Below are positions 46,019 to 57,789 of a DNA stretch of 64,000 nt, one piece after another. Location: contig JADCRB010000098.1 in assembly GCA_021464245.1 (NCBI GenBank), forward strand, positions 1,240,001-1,304,000, given 5' to 3'. Below the pieces are notes generated by a model, which saw only the letters and a program-made list of their open reading frames with translations, searched no databases and was not told the DNA's origin. Position numbers and translations under genes: made by a program. The stretch comes from Carallia brachiata (taxonomy: Eukaryota; Streptophyta; Magnoliopsida; Malpighiales; Rhizophoraceae). The stretch's first letter is position 1; each line of letters starts with the position of its first letter.

Positions 46019-46890
46019 TTTAGTTATAGGTTACACGTTAATTCTAGAAACATTGGCACAAATATACGTTTAATCCAATTAGTACATATGTATTCGATTT
46101 GGATTTTACTAATGACCGTTATTATTATTATTTTTTTTTTACAATCGCATATGTGGTATCTATTAATTAACTTGATAAAGTTGAAAGTCAAATATATTAC
46201 AAATTTGTTATTGAAAAGTGCTAATGTGTTAATTTTTATTAGTGATTGTAAAAGAGAAAGAAAAAGTGACTCTACGTAAAAAAATCTATTAATATATATA
46301 TATATTTTTTTTGCTTATAAAGATGGCAGCAGAGGAAAGACGACCGGGACCACTACAGCCGGCGGTAGGTAGCCGGAGGGTTAAAGCAACAACTTCAAGC
46401 AATTCCTCAATGGCAAACAATACCTTATGGTAATCTCGTGTAGTTTTTTTTTTTTTTCAAATAAAACATGAATCATTCTAAACAAAAAAGTGTAATCTTG
46501 TAGTTTTAAAAACTACATAACTATAAAAATTGGGTGAAATAAAAAATTTGAATCTAGACCACATTTCAACTAGACAGAAAAAATAAAAATAAAAATAATA
46601 ACGCTAGGCTCAGAATGACTGCTTGCCTTGGATAGCTCTAATTATAAATTTGAGATCCTTTTGTGGGTTGGACAGAGAGGGAGAGCGTGCACCCCATGGC
46701 CGTCTAGATGGGGCCCTGAATTAATAGGTTTTGTAGTAAGCCCACCAGGTAGAGGCCCAAAGATTATATTAAAGGAGTTTGTTTCTTTTCTGTTATTTCC
46801 ATTAACTTTTTTCTTTTTCTTTTTCTTTTTCTTCTTTTAAATTTTTTTACCGCACAGGCAAGATATTTTTAATTTTTGGTTTAATAAGAG

Positions 46891-46965
46891 ACTTGTTAGG
46901 TCGTGAGTTTTTTAATGAGTAAACTCTGTACCACTTTATAGGAATTAGATTCTTAACTAATGGGT
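46891..46965 (-). repeat. SINE-like family, truncated copy 3
   Basis: Minus strand: TTAGTTAAGAATCTAATTCC through GGTACAGAGTTTACTC to the shared end AAACTCACGACCTAACAAGT. Shorter than the other copies, lacking part of the middle. Confidence 0.45.
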
Positions 46966-47607
46966 ATGCCCTAAGGGATGTACACGAGATATTTGTACAA
47001 CACTTCACACGCGTTCCAACTCCCAACATGAGAGCCTGCCCTAAGTGGTCGCGGGCCTCAACGACAGCCCATCCTACACAGGCTAGATGAAGAGCCCAAC
47101 TTATTTTCACTAATTCAAATCTTTTTTTCGTGCTATATGCCTAGGATTTTGTGGCCCTGTATCAAAAGTCAACTTCACTAACATTTTCATTGCCTCAAGG
47201 CTAACCAACTAATTTGAATGCCAACAGAGTGTGCATCTTCCTTCCTTTTGTTGGGGCTGGTGGAAAAATATAGCATATAGATAAATATATATAGGCAGTC
47301 TCATTAAAATGAGGTTAATAGAAGAATTATAATCATCTCGACCATAATTGAAAGAGCTAGAAATAGTAAAAGAGAACAACAGAGAGATTTTTTTACATAT
47401 GTCTACAAATATATGTTTATCACAAAGTTGCTTTGAAGATACGAAAGTAAAGAGCTTCAGGCTTGGAGGACTATGCGACTTGAGATAGTCCGGAAGCCCC
47501 CATTTAACAGACCCTGAAGATAATAGGCAGAGCTAGAAGAAATTAGCTAGCAGATTAGTTGAAAAATTAATTAGAGGAGCATGAAGAACAATGCATTACC
47601 TGATCAA

Positions 47608-47846
47608 TTACTTGTACTTTGGAATGGGAATCTGACCAGACTGAATATACTTAACATCTTCAATAAGCAATTCATAACGCCTCTTGACTTCCTCAACAGA
47701 CCTACCACCAACAGCCCTGGCTATATATTGCCACCAATCTGGTGTGTCCTTGTCATACAAGGCTAGAGCTTTCTTAACAGTTTGTTCTCTTTTGGTATTC
47801 AGGATGAGGAGTTAGAGCTTCTTGAAGGTTGATAGCTTGAAGCCAT
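47608..47846 (-). pseudogene. RADIALIS-like SANT pseudogene
   Basis: Reads MASSYQPSRSSNSSS and then TGA where the first SANT tryptophan belongs, then IPKENKLL, and then a one-base deletion shifts the frame (TAG soon after). In the corrected frame the SANT domain continues clearly as ALYDKDTPDWWQYIARAVGG, RSVEEVKRRYELLIEDVKY and SGQIPIPKYK before TAA at 47608. It is paralogous to the intact gene at 32294-32943, on the opposite strand about 15 kb away. The conserved arginine in DRW is also changed (DWW). With both a nonsense change and a frameshift it cannot make the protein. Confidence 0.88.
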
Positions 47847-50800
47847 GCCAGTGCAAAATTGAATTAAATATGAGGAAACAAAGAGAGAAATCTAGGAATG
47901 CTTTCTGCCTTGTGTTAGAGATTGCCATGGGAGCAGTGTTTTAAATGGTGGAGAAATAAGTGGTGGAGCCAAGCAATTGGAGAATCCATAGTGGCAAAAA
48001 GCCGACATTAAGTGTGTGAAAAGTATTCTTTGGAACCATAAGACCAACCAGGACAAGATACTGACAGAAGGAGAGGGAGAAAAATCATTTGGGCAATTTC
48101 TCATATAATTTTCTTTTCTCATGAAAACTTTCTTCCTTTTAATTTATTTAAAATGTAGATAATTTTTTTGTTTCTAAATCATGGACAGCCAGGGCAGGCT
48201 AGTTTAACTAGGCTTAGAAAATGGGAAGCAAAACAAGTTCCATCTTTGATCCCAAAGAGAGCATTTAATATATAATTCTTTACAAAATAGTAAATACGAA
48301 TCGTACTAACTTGGGCAAAAAATTCTCTGACTTCTCTTTGTTTGTTCTTGTTAGTAAAATGCAACAAGCTAAACCTAGAAAGTGATTTTTGGAATTTAAA
48401 GAAACAGAAAGGAAAATAAAGAGCAATTTAGAATATTATTAGTGGTCAATTTCACTCTCTAGACTTGCATGCAAATTGCACTATTTGTTTTGCCCATTGG
48501 TCCCCTTTGAGCTGATGTTGATACTTGGCTGCTGATCCAATTTGAGAGTAACATACTTCAAAATAATTTTTTTAAAGGTTTCATTTATTACCAAGTTGTC
48601 CCTAATTTTGCATTTCATTTTTTGTAGTCAGGCAATTGCTAATTTACAAATGCCGTGCAGCATATCCAGAAATGGATATCTTCACAAAAATAGCAGCAAA
48701 GTTCTCAAAAAACCCCCCCTAAAAAAAGGTAACAACATCAAATTTGTTGCAATAATTATTCTAGAATCCAGATAATGGATAATTGACTAATTGGGTAAAT
48801 CTCTTTAAAAGGTGCAAGACTCAAACCATTGCCTTTAGATGGCAGTAGAGTGGCACAAGATTTGCTTCACTGAGAACATATTACCAAGGAAGGGTGGTAG
48901 AGACTAAAATTGCGGGATTGCTGTAATCACAACAATTTCAGAATCTTTGGAATTGGGGATTCAGATTTTAGTTGGCCAACATCATTCCAAAAGATTCTAG
49001 TTGGATATAAATATTTGAGACTGTAGCATGCATGACATGTGTACTAGCTCACACAACTTGGTTGCCAAATAAATACACGTACCTACAGAGTCTAGTACTA
49101 GTGGTTTGCTGGTTAATATTAGGATAATACTTTAAAAGGGGGATTTTGTGTCAGTTGATTGGTGAGGTATGGCTAACATTTACAGCATTGATACATCTGG
49201 ATATACTTTCATTTATTCAAGGCAAAAATGATTTTTATGATTCTTCTTGCTCTAAATCAAAATTACAAATATTCAGAGATAAACATATACACACTCTCAC
49301 ACAAAGGGCGGAAAAAAAAAAGCAAAGGCATTGGTATGTTCTTTAGCCTGCAGGCACATCTATAACCATAAAGTCACAATATTAAAAAGACTTAAGAAGG
49401 AAATATGCCCATCTAGTCCTCTCTCGGGTACATGGTAGTGACCAATCCTGAATCCTGATACATCATGATATGAAATTACGTTAGAGATTTAGAGCTTGCT
49501 AAGGGCCACAATTTTTTCTTATTCTTTCTTTGTTTTTTCGGTGGTAGAGTTTGAATCTTGAAGTTAGAATTAGAGCGTAACAACTGTACTAATAAACCAC
49601 GTAACAGATAGTTAGGATCACAATTTTTCATTTTTTTGTATTTGTTGCACTTCTTTAGTCCGTAATTTATGCTTTTGATAAAGGAATTATTTAGCACTAC
49701 TCCGTGCGTAACAAAAATCTATCTCATAAAAGATATGGATGTGACCATTTGAAGGAGGCTAAATAACTATAGTCACTTCGTACATCATATGATAATATGA
49801 TCTAAAGTCACATTGAAAAGGGGCTGCAGGCCAGAAAATGTTATCCCCATGAACAAGATAAGGTAGAGTAGCTGCCAAGGATTACGACAATTACCACATT
49901 TATTAGGTGAAGGTAGGTTTGTTTGCCAGCGACGAACTTATTATTGGAAGATAGAAGGACAAGGCCACAAACAAAGGGAAGAGGCCTTGCCACGAAGCCA
50001 CCTTAAAATATCTAACAATATACAAATAAAATTAAAAGGTGCGGCCCAATCTCGGAATAACGTGTAGGAAATTAAGCACTAATAAGCTATATGCGTCAAG
50101 CCTTTGAATAAAACAAGAAGTCACCGTCCAAAATTTCATTCAATTAGTACCAAAATCCTCTATTGACTAAAGATTTTAAGTTTGAGACCCAGTCAAAGCT
50201 AATCAACAGAAAAAAAGAAAATAATTTTATAAAAAAATTTGTCTTGAACCTTCTATATTTGATAAAGTTTCTTGTATGAACCTATCTAGTTTATAATTCA
50301 ATTGGATGTTATGATAATAAAACCTTAATTAAGAAGTAAGAACTTAATTGGTTGAATATAATACTAGTTATTAGCCGTTGACTAGATGTAAAAAGTAATG
50401 CGACATTGCAAGATAATATGATTTATAATATTTATCGAAAAGTAATAACCGAGACAGAGTTAGAGATTCTCTTGTTGTAGTATTTCAAACTAAGACACAT
50501 TTTGGTCCCTAGCACAAAAATGGGGATAATTAGCTTTTTTTTATTTTAATTTTTTTGGACGAAAATGATAACTTGTAAGCGGTCCAATTCCTTCACTACA
50601 TTAGTATTTTTTTTTTAAAACTTTTTTAAATATTGACTAACTGGTTGGAGAAAGGAAACAGTTGGGAAAATTAAAAATTCGAATATCTGATCTCTCTTTT
50701 AATGACATACTATCAAATATCGTTTGAATTATAAATTGATGACCATTACATTATCAGTACATTATAAAACTAAATTCAAGGCTTTTGGTCTCGTATCCTA

Positions 50801-51568
50801 TGTGGGTTGTGGTCTTTCCTAACAAGTTGGAAGGTCCTCACAAAGTGCTTGGCTTTTGATGGCTTTGTGGGTTTCTACTTTTTTAACTAGGCAAATAGTG
50901 GATGCTTACAATACATTGCCTTATTTTTCTATAATGAACCCCCAGAATACTTTGATGGGTCCTGGGTCTGGGTCTGTGGCTGAACCAGACCCCTGTTTAT
51001 TAGGTCGTTGAGAGTGGAAAAGAAAAGAACACGATTTTTCAAAGAGCCAATAAAACTCTATCTCAGCTTAACCCCCTAAATCCCTGGAAAATCTTTGATC
51101 CGAAGGACAAGGAAATGTGTGATTCAGGGAGAGGGATAAAGTGCTTCTTTCGGCCATTATTCATTTTCATGATAAACAGATAAACATTCTCTTTCCCCAT
51201 GCACCAACCAAAATGAATTAAACTTGCTTTCTCTTTCTCTCTCTCTCTCTCTTTTTTAATGAAAAAAAATGTTTACGTGTATGTTGGTTATAGCATTTGT
51301 GAGGTAGGGTTAGAGTAACCCGTTTTTGAATACTCTATTCAACCACTCACATAAGAATAGACCTACCACTCGACACTGTTAGATCTAAGTGGACCTCTCT
51401 TATGCCCGATTTCGATATTAACAAGTCGTTAATTCATGCAACGCGTGCACACAATTTTGTAGGTAAAAAGGCTACGCCGCGGAAACTCGAATCTGAGTCA
51501 ATGCAGAGAGAGACACGTTATATTACCACCAGACTACTACTTCAAGTGGTAATCAAACTTACTTTCAC

Positions 51569-51600
<32 letters not shown>

Positions 51601-52059
51601 ATTCACAAGTTGTAGCAAGAAGCCATGTGTGACAATGCGTGACAACAAAAAAAAAAAATCCAATCATGATTGGAATTTTGGGAAAAAAAAAAGGTTTGAG
51701 CTGATAATAATATTGTGGATTTAGCTTAAAGGGGAAGGATTTGGCGCATCTCCTACTATATAATACATCCATTTCAAATTAAAATTAGAAGGTCATTTTC
51801 TTTTGAATTAGTAATTAAAGAGTGAGTTACTTTTTTTACTTTTCAAAATGACAATTACAATAATTTAAGTTTGAAATGAATAGTCCAAATGATTTTGATG
51901 CACAAGCGAAGTAAAATCCTGATTCTAAAATATAAAGATTCACTATTTAATATGAAGATTCTCTTTTAAATTTCGAATTTTGAACTCGGAACGTTAAGTT
52001 TTTAATACCGAATCAGGTTGATCTCATCATCGCCGATACGCAATTAATTTCACAACAAT
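47847..52059. other. Intergenic, no gene seen
   Basis: About 4.2 kb of AT-rich sequence. Frames at 47892-48122, 48179-48367, 48542-48775, 49146-49346, 49476-49697, 51402-51632 and 51542-51772 have no recognised domain. Microsatellites: (CT)n near 51235-51252 and (TA)n near 51569-51602. Confidence 0.4.
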
Positions 52060-52288
52060 AATGGTATCCAAAAATGGGAAGATAGGGGTAGTGCCCCACA
52101 ATTCCGTTAGGGTATATTGCCCTACTCGCAGGGTAACTTCTGGACTACCTGAATGGTTATAGTATAACTCAGCATTATAAAGGGGAGAAGTATGTTTAGT
52201 TTCACCCAACGCCCTGACAGCTTTCGAACTTAAGACTTTTAACTTGATAACGTTCGACACTTACCACTAGATTACAACGATTGGTGGT
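52060..52288 (-). mobile_element. Candidate tRNA-headed SINE (Au-like layout)
   Basis: On the minus strand, TGTAATCTAGTGGTAAGTGT (A box) is followed by AAGTTCGAAAGC (B box) about 35 bases on, then a roughly 150-base body containing GGGGCACTACCCC. The head and length fit plant Au-type SINEs; the 3' end is not certain. Confidence 0.6.
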
Positions 52289-53106
52289 GATTTCACAACA
52301 ATAATCATTGTAGGACGAAAACTGATACTGTAACCGTTTGTAATTAATAATATAAGCCGACCCACTTATCCTACTCAAAAAAGTTCAGTTGACTCAATGA
52401 TATGGCTGCGAAGAAGTCAATAGTTGGTTTAATTTGCGGTGCATGAAAGCAAATTATGAGTTTTTTTTTTTTTTTTGTACATAATTATGAGAATCATAAA
52501 TTATAATTAGATCTCATTTGGACCCGGCCTATTGCAAACAACCCTTACCAAAGCCTGTCTTTAGGGCCTGCTCCTGGTTGCCTCAAAGAACCATCATCAT
52601 ATCAATGGATCATCCATCTAATTAAATGTCCCTAATCATGCAGAGAGCGACACTTCAAGGAAATGCGTTTGTAAAGAAAAAAAAAAAAAAAGGTCTTTTG
52701 GATAGCTATCGACATGGCATAGTTTTTGTTAGATATTAGTCTTTTTCTCTTCCTTTTGATGTACAAAAAAAAAAAAAGGTAAAAGACATTTTATTTTGAT
52801 AATTGAGATAGGCCATGAATATTAAATTTACTAATTGTGACCAATACGATAAATATTGTTGTGATTAAAAATGGTGGTCACTGGACAACCAACTTTGAGA
52901 ATGAAGGTAAGTAACATCAAGAACCAAATCTTCATATTTGCCTTGAAAGCTTGTCAATTTTGGTCCCCAAAGTAGTAACTCCATCTTTATTCTTTTCTTT
53001 TCTTCTTTGGCTGTCATTTTGAAATCATCATGTATCCAAAGGATTTTTTCTAAAGCGTACTTTCTCTACACAAATGCCACACGGGCGCCTATTAGGATAC
53101 CGCAAA

Positions 53107-53107
<1 letters not shown>

Positions 53108-53146
<39 letters not shown>
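53108..53146. repeat. (CT)n microsatellite
   Basis: About 19 perfect CT units. Confidence 0.95.
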
Positions 53147-53147
<1 letters not shown>

Positions 53148-54820
53148 GCATGTACAGTCACAAACTTATCATCATACTATAGTCAATACAGCTGGCTATC
53201 TGAAAATCTAGCAAGCACCAACATAATCCTGAAGGACTCATTCCCCGGCAGCTTTACAGTTGTAGGAACCCACAATTAATTGTCCCCAGGCCCTTTATTT
53301 TCTGCTTTCCAAGCTATGGATAATGAATAATACATCTTTACCATCGATCAAGTCCATAATAATTGAACTAGGAGAAAGTAATGATCAATTTTGATGATTT
53401 GGCCCTAAAAAACGAATAATTCATTGAGATTACACATAATGGGTTAACGCATTAACCAGATTCTCGTGGTTGTACTTCAGATTTAACCAGATTCATGTCG
53501 ATGCACAAAGGGGTATGATCAAGATTGGCGCTACCCAAGAATGGCCAGCAAAATTAATGTGCCGAGACAGTTTTGTAGGATGATCTACGACACGCTATAA
53601 AATTTGTCGATGATCTGTGTATATAGTTAAGTCAATTGATATTGATACAATTGGCTAATGAGGCCAGACGGTGTCACTCTGCCGACCTCTTCTCAATAAT
53701 TAATTCCATGGGAATAAATTGCTTATGGGGAATTATACTTTCTTAATTAATTTAGCACACAATTAAAATATGTGCAAAGATCAGATTGACAGGAAAGAAC
53801 AAAAAGCAAGTTGGAAAACATGGATCACTAGGCTACAAAAGGAGTTTGGGATTGAAGAGACAGAAAGACTAAAGAATGGATTGGTGCATACCATGAAGTG
53901 GGTGGGGTGTCCATAAGGGATTTAGATGGTTCAACTTGTAGTTGAGCCTAAAATAATTAAAGACGCACACATATGGTCTCCTAACCCCCAAACCACTAAC
54001 CCTTCCCACCGTAAACTATTTCTTAAGATGCCCCAATCTAGTCAATGCAAGGAACTATATGTTCCATGGAATATAATTGCAAGGACTCAACTCATTGTTC
54101 TTTAATATTGTTACTAAGGTGATTCTCTCGTGGTAATGTCTCTTCGCTGCTCAGTACTACGTTATTAAACAGCCCAATCTTGTTTCTAAGAAAATGGGTT
54201 GCCTTCTCCTTTTGTCTTTGATATTGGGAGCACATATTCAAAGTGTCGAAGCATATTATAATTAAGTGTACTAGATATTTAGGACATACCCGTTCTCAAT
54301 TTAAATGGATGTCACAAGTTTAGCACATCTTGACATATAAAAGTTCTTATGATCTATATATACATTTTCGTATCCCATTCTGTTTTTTAATTGGGAAAAT
54401 ATAAATCGTGCGTTGATAGATCTTTCTCACCACCAGGGCAACGGAGAATTTTGATGACCAAGTAACAAGATAATCAAAATACTACCTTGTTCAACCACTT
54501 CTCCTAACTTTTCACCGATATAAGCTTGCAAGATCAATTTCCAAGCTGGCTTAAATCCTTGGTTCGCATTAATATGATATGACTTATGACAGTATCCGTC
54601 TTGTGCAAGCATTTCTCTTTTCCTTATTTTCCAAACCATAGTTAATTGGCCTACGTCTGCAGTCAAGTCAGGAAAATTTGGTTCCAATATATCCACGAAA
54701 GAGTGATCATGACATGTTGGATTTTGCCATGAATAATGTGCGTAACAGATTTTGGGACATGGGGCTTGTCTGCACTTCTGTTTTTTGAATCCTGCTACAG
54801 GCTTATATTGTCTTTGACCA

Positions 54821-54843
54821 CCCCCCCCCCCCCCCTCTCTCTT
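54821..54843. repeat. Poly-C tract followed by (CT)n
   Basis: Fifteen C residues directly followed by CT repeats. Long C/G runs are unusual in this AT-rich window; they can fold as i-motif or G-quadruplex structures and are also error-prone in sequencing. Confidence 0.85.
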
Positions 54844-56124
54844 TTCAGTTTTGACCACTTCTGTTCTCATGCATGCATCCAAGGTTGCATACTCCCCAAG
54901 ATTGCCTCTACTTATCCTAACACAGTCCCCTATCCATCAATTTGTTCTTTACATGATTTTTTTTTGCTCTTTTCCTGGTGAATTTTTTTTTTCCGGGAAA
55001 AAAATGAGAAAGTAGGGTGCCCACAGTTCCGCCAAAGACTCTTATAATCATTTTTTGCTATTATTGCATAGACAGATTCTTGGTAAACTCTTAATCCATT
55101 CTTTATTTCTACTGTTTCAAACAATACTGGTAACTACGAAGACACAAATTCTTTCGTTTTCAGGGGCAACAAGGGAAAGAAAATTAGAATGCTGGTTCTT
55201 GAGGGATGTTCTTGAACATGTTCTTGAAATGTGTACCATCTTACCATAATAAGCAAGAAAACAGACGAACAAATTTGACTAATTTGCAACTACTTTAACT
55301 ACCGTCTTGAATTTCTTTCCGGATCTCACCATCGTATATGTGAAAATGCATGTAACTGATAATGACTGCATAATACCTAGAAGGAACCATTTGGTTGGCC
55401 AAGGGAGCTTTAAACACGCCATATTATACCCATCTATTTGTGACCAAAATGATGGTGGAGAAGATACATAGCGATGGCCATTGCTGGTGGACAGGTAGTC
55501 CAAATCTTGGAGCCTATATCTCTAACTGCACTGTATCTGGTTTTCTCTTTTCTAATATGCAAGTCAAATGTACCAGTTGTAACAAAAAGATAAATGTACA
55601 AGTTGGACATCTACCTCAAACAATTTGGGGCAATTGGGCAGTATTGCATATGTCATTAATTGGAAAGTAAATTTTCTATCAACTCCTTTTTTTTTTTTTT
55701 TTTTTAATGTGGGTATTGGGCAAGCGTTTAAGAATTCCAAACTTTTATTAAAAGGGGTCCCACTATGTGTACGAGACGATTTGCATTGATACTGGTGACC
55801 AATAGTCTATTATTTTTCTTCATCTTTTTCTTTTTTTTTTTATAAAATGAAAATTTAAATTTAAATAAATATTATTTTAAAATTTAAAATATTACGATTA
55901 AATTTTTTTTTACTTGGGGATTTTTTTTTTAAATTGCAAACCAAGAATATTATTATATTAGCAAAATGAAGGTACCAAACTTTTTCGTATTAAAAGGACC
56001 TTTAACGTATGAGTTACATAGGCGAGTTCTGTGTAAAAAAAAAAAAAAATCATAAACGAGTTCTTAATTATTTTTTTTTAATCCTAGCTTTTAATTATTT
56101 TTTTATTTTTTTTAATCCATCAAA

Positions 56125-56254
56125 AGACCAATTGGACCGTAAGTTATATAAAAAGAGTAACTTTTCCTCTTATAAATTTTACCTTCCCTTTCAAGAATTT
56201 AAATTTAAAACTTTTAAAATAAAAATTTTAAACTTTAATTATTAAAATATTTTT
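56125..56254 (-). repeat. SINE-like family, copy 4
   Basis: Minus strand: ATATTTTAATAATTAAAGTT through a TTTTTATTTTAAAAG stretch and AAATTTATAAGAGG to the shared end ATAACTTACGGTCCAATTGG. Confidence 0.55.
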
Positions 56255-57268
56255 TAAAAAATTTATTTCTATTTTTTCTAATTTACAAATAAAAAAAAAT
56301 GTGTATTGGTTGGGGATCTAAAGTTTGCGGCTAGGTTTGGTCGTCTTGGTGATAAAAAGGCCCTATTTACCGTAGAGCCCCACTTTGAGATCCCTACGTG
56401 GGGCGCGTCCAAAGTCCAAGGTCCGATACGTTGCTTTCGGCAGCTTTTTACTTTTGAACAGTTGGCTGACAAAGGAGAGATGCCAAAGAAAAACCTTCCT
56501 TTTTAGCAAAAAAAAAGAAAACAAAGAAAAAAACTGCCCTAGTTTTTAGGACACTTTAACTGTTATAATTTAAATTTTCATCTCAAAAGTTTTGATATTG
56601 AGAAAAGGTAATGTCAAATATATAAAAATAAAAAAAATATTTTATTATATAACTCGTAATTAAATATATTACTAAATAAAAAAATAAAACATGCTCCTTT
56701 AAGCCCAAGGTTACTACTCAGTTGGACCTCTTTTTGGCATACTTGGAATCAAAGAAATTTGATATATAAGTCCCTTGGACACTTAGTATATTTACCATCA
56801 AACAGTTAATGAAAACTCTGCCAGTCACAAATGTGGAGTCTAATAATTTTCATGGCCCCGACAATGTCGAGAGCCGCCGCCCTACACTTTCTTCAGGGAC
56901 ACGGGTTCTTCATTGAAGAGGAAAAAACGGTGTGACATTTATGATGGGCTAATTGCTCTAAATAGAAAGTTCTTTCTATTTCAGTCTTACCAAGAAAATG
57001 GAAAAGGCAGATTCATGAATATGGGGAATAACTTATACACTGTAATCATTTCAGCTTGGAGTGAATCAAATCTAGAAGGAGAAATGGAGGTTCAACCACC
57101 CAATTCTTCAATGTAATTGACCGAAGTTAATGGAGGAGAATAGGTTCATGGATGGTGTTCCACAAAGAACAAAAATAAAGAAATTTGGTGAACCCATGTG
57201 CGATGACTGAAGTAGGCAAATAATTTACGCATTATGCTTTTTTCTTTTTTTCCAAGTTTAGAAATATA
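56255..57268. other. Intergenic, no gene seen
   Basis: Includes a less AT-rich patch at 56306-56506, open on both strands, without a recognised domain. Nothing supported. Confidence 0.4.
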
Positions 57269-57789
57269 GACGATAAAATGGATAAACAATTTTTTAGTCC
57301 TAAATCTTTAAGTTTTTTTTACGTTTGAGTCCTAAACTTTTTTAATATTTCATTTGAGTTCTAAACCTTTTAATTTTCTACCAAATCAGTCCATCTGTTT
57401 AATAAAAGTGATCAATCTATTAAAAAATATTTTTAAATTTACAAAAAAATTATTTAAAAAAGATTAAATATATGAATTGAATGTCTTTTTTATAAAAAAT
57501 ATGCATGTTACCTATTTAATTCGTATATTTGTTGATTAAAAAAATATTTAATATGCATATTTTATTGATGAAAAAAATATTTAATTCATGTATTTAAACT
57601 TTTTTAAATGATTTTTATTAAATTAAACTCATTTATTAATGGATTGACTATTTTTTGTAATTTAAAGGACTGATATAGTAAAAAATCAAAAAGTTTAGAA
57701 TTCAAATGAAACGTTAAAAAGGTTTAGAATTCAAACGTAAAAAAATCTAAAGGTTTAGAACTTCAAATATGCTTATCCCGACGATAAAA
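57269..57789. mobile_element. Fold-back Mutator-type MITE with 10-bp TSD
   Basis: The 10-mer GACGATAAAA occurs at 57269-57278 and 57780-57789, bounding 501 bp (57279-57779). The two halves are inverted copies almost to the centre: the left reads GGATAAAC, AGTCCTAAATC, TTTGAGTCCTAAAC and onward, while the right inverted reads GGATAAGC, AGTTCTAAACC, TTTGAATTCTAAAC and onward. The duplication length fits Mutator-like elements. There is no coding capacity. A transcript would form a long hairpin. Confidence 0.82.

Larger units (their letters stand above)
45207..47607. other. Intergenic, no gene seen
   Basis: AT-rich with repeats noted separately. Frames at 45551-45877, 46013-46279 and 46628-47110 overlap on opposite strands or lack domains. 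A CTTTTT-rich run lies at 46805-46840. Confidence 0.4.
52289..56124. other. Intergenic, no gene seen
   Basis: AT-rich sequence with A and T tracts (52460, 52680, 55688). The 151-codon minus-strand frame at 54427-54882 is the longest, but crosses a poly-C run and has no domain, so it is not called. Other short frames overlap on opposite strands. Confidence 0.4.

Noticed and set aside
48061..48080. CTGACAGAAGGAGAGGGAG, similar to the start of miR156
   Set aside because: Diverges after nine bases and no hairpin partner was found nearby.
54427..54882. Minus-strand frame of 151 codons
   Set aside because: Crosses a 15-C run that produces a polyglycine stretch, has no domain and no supporting splice or promoter signals.
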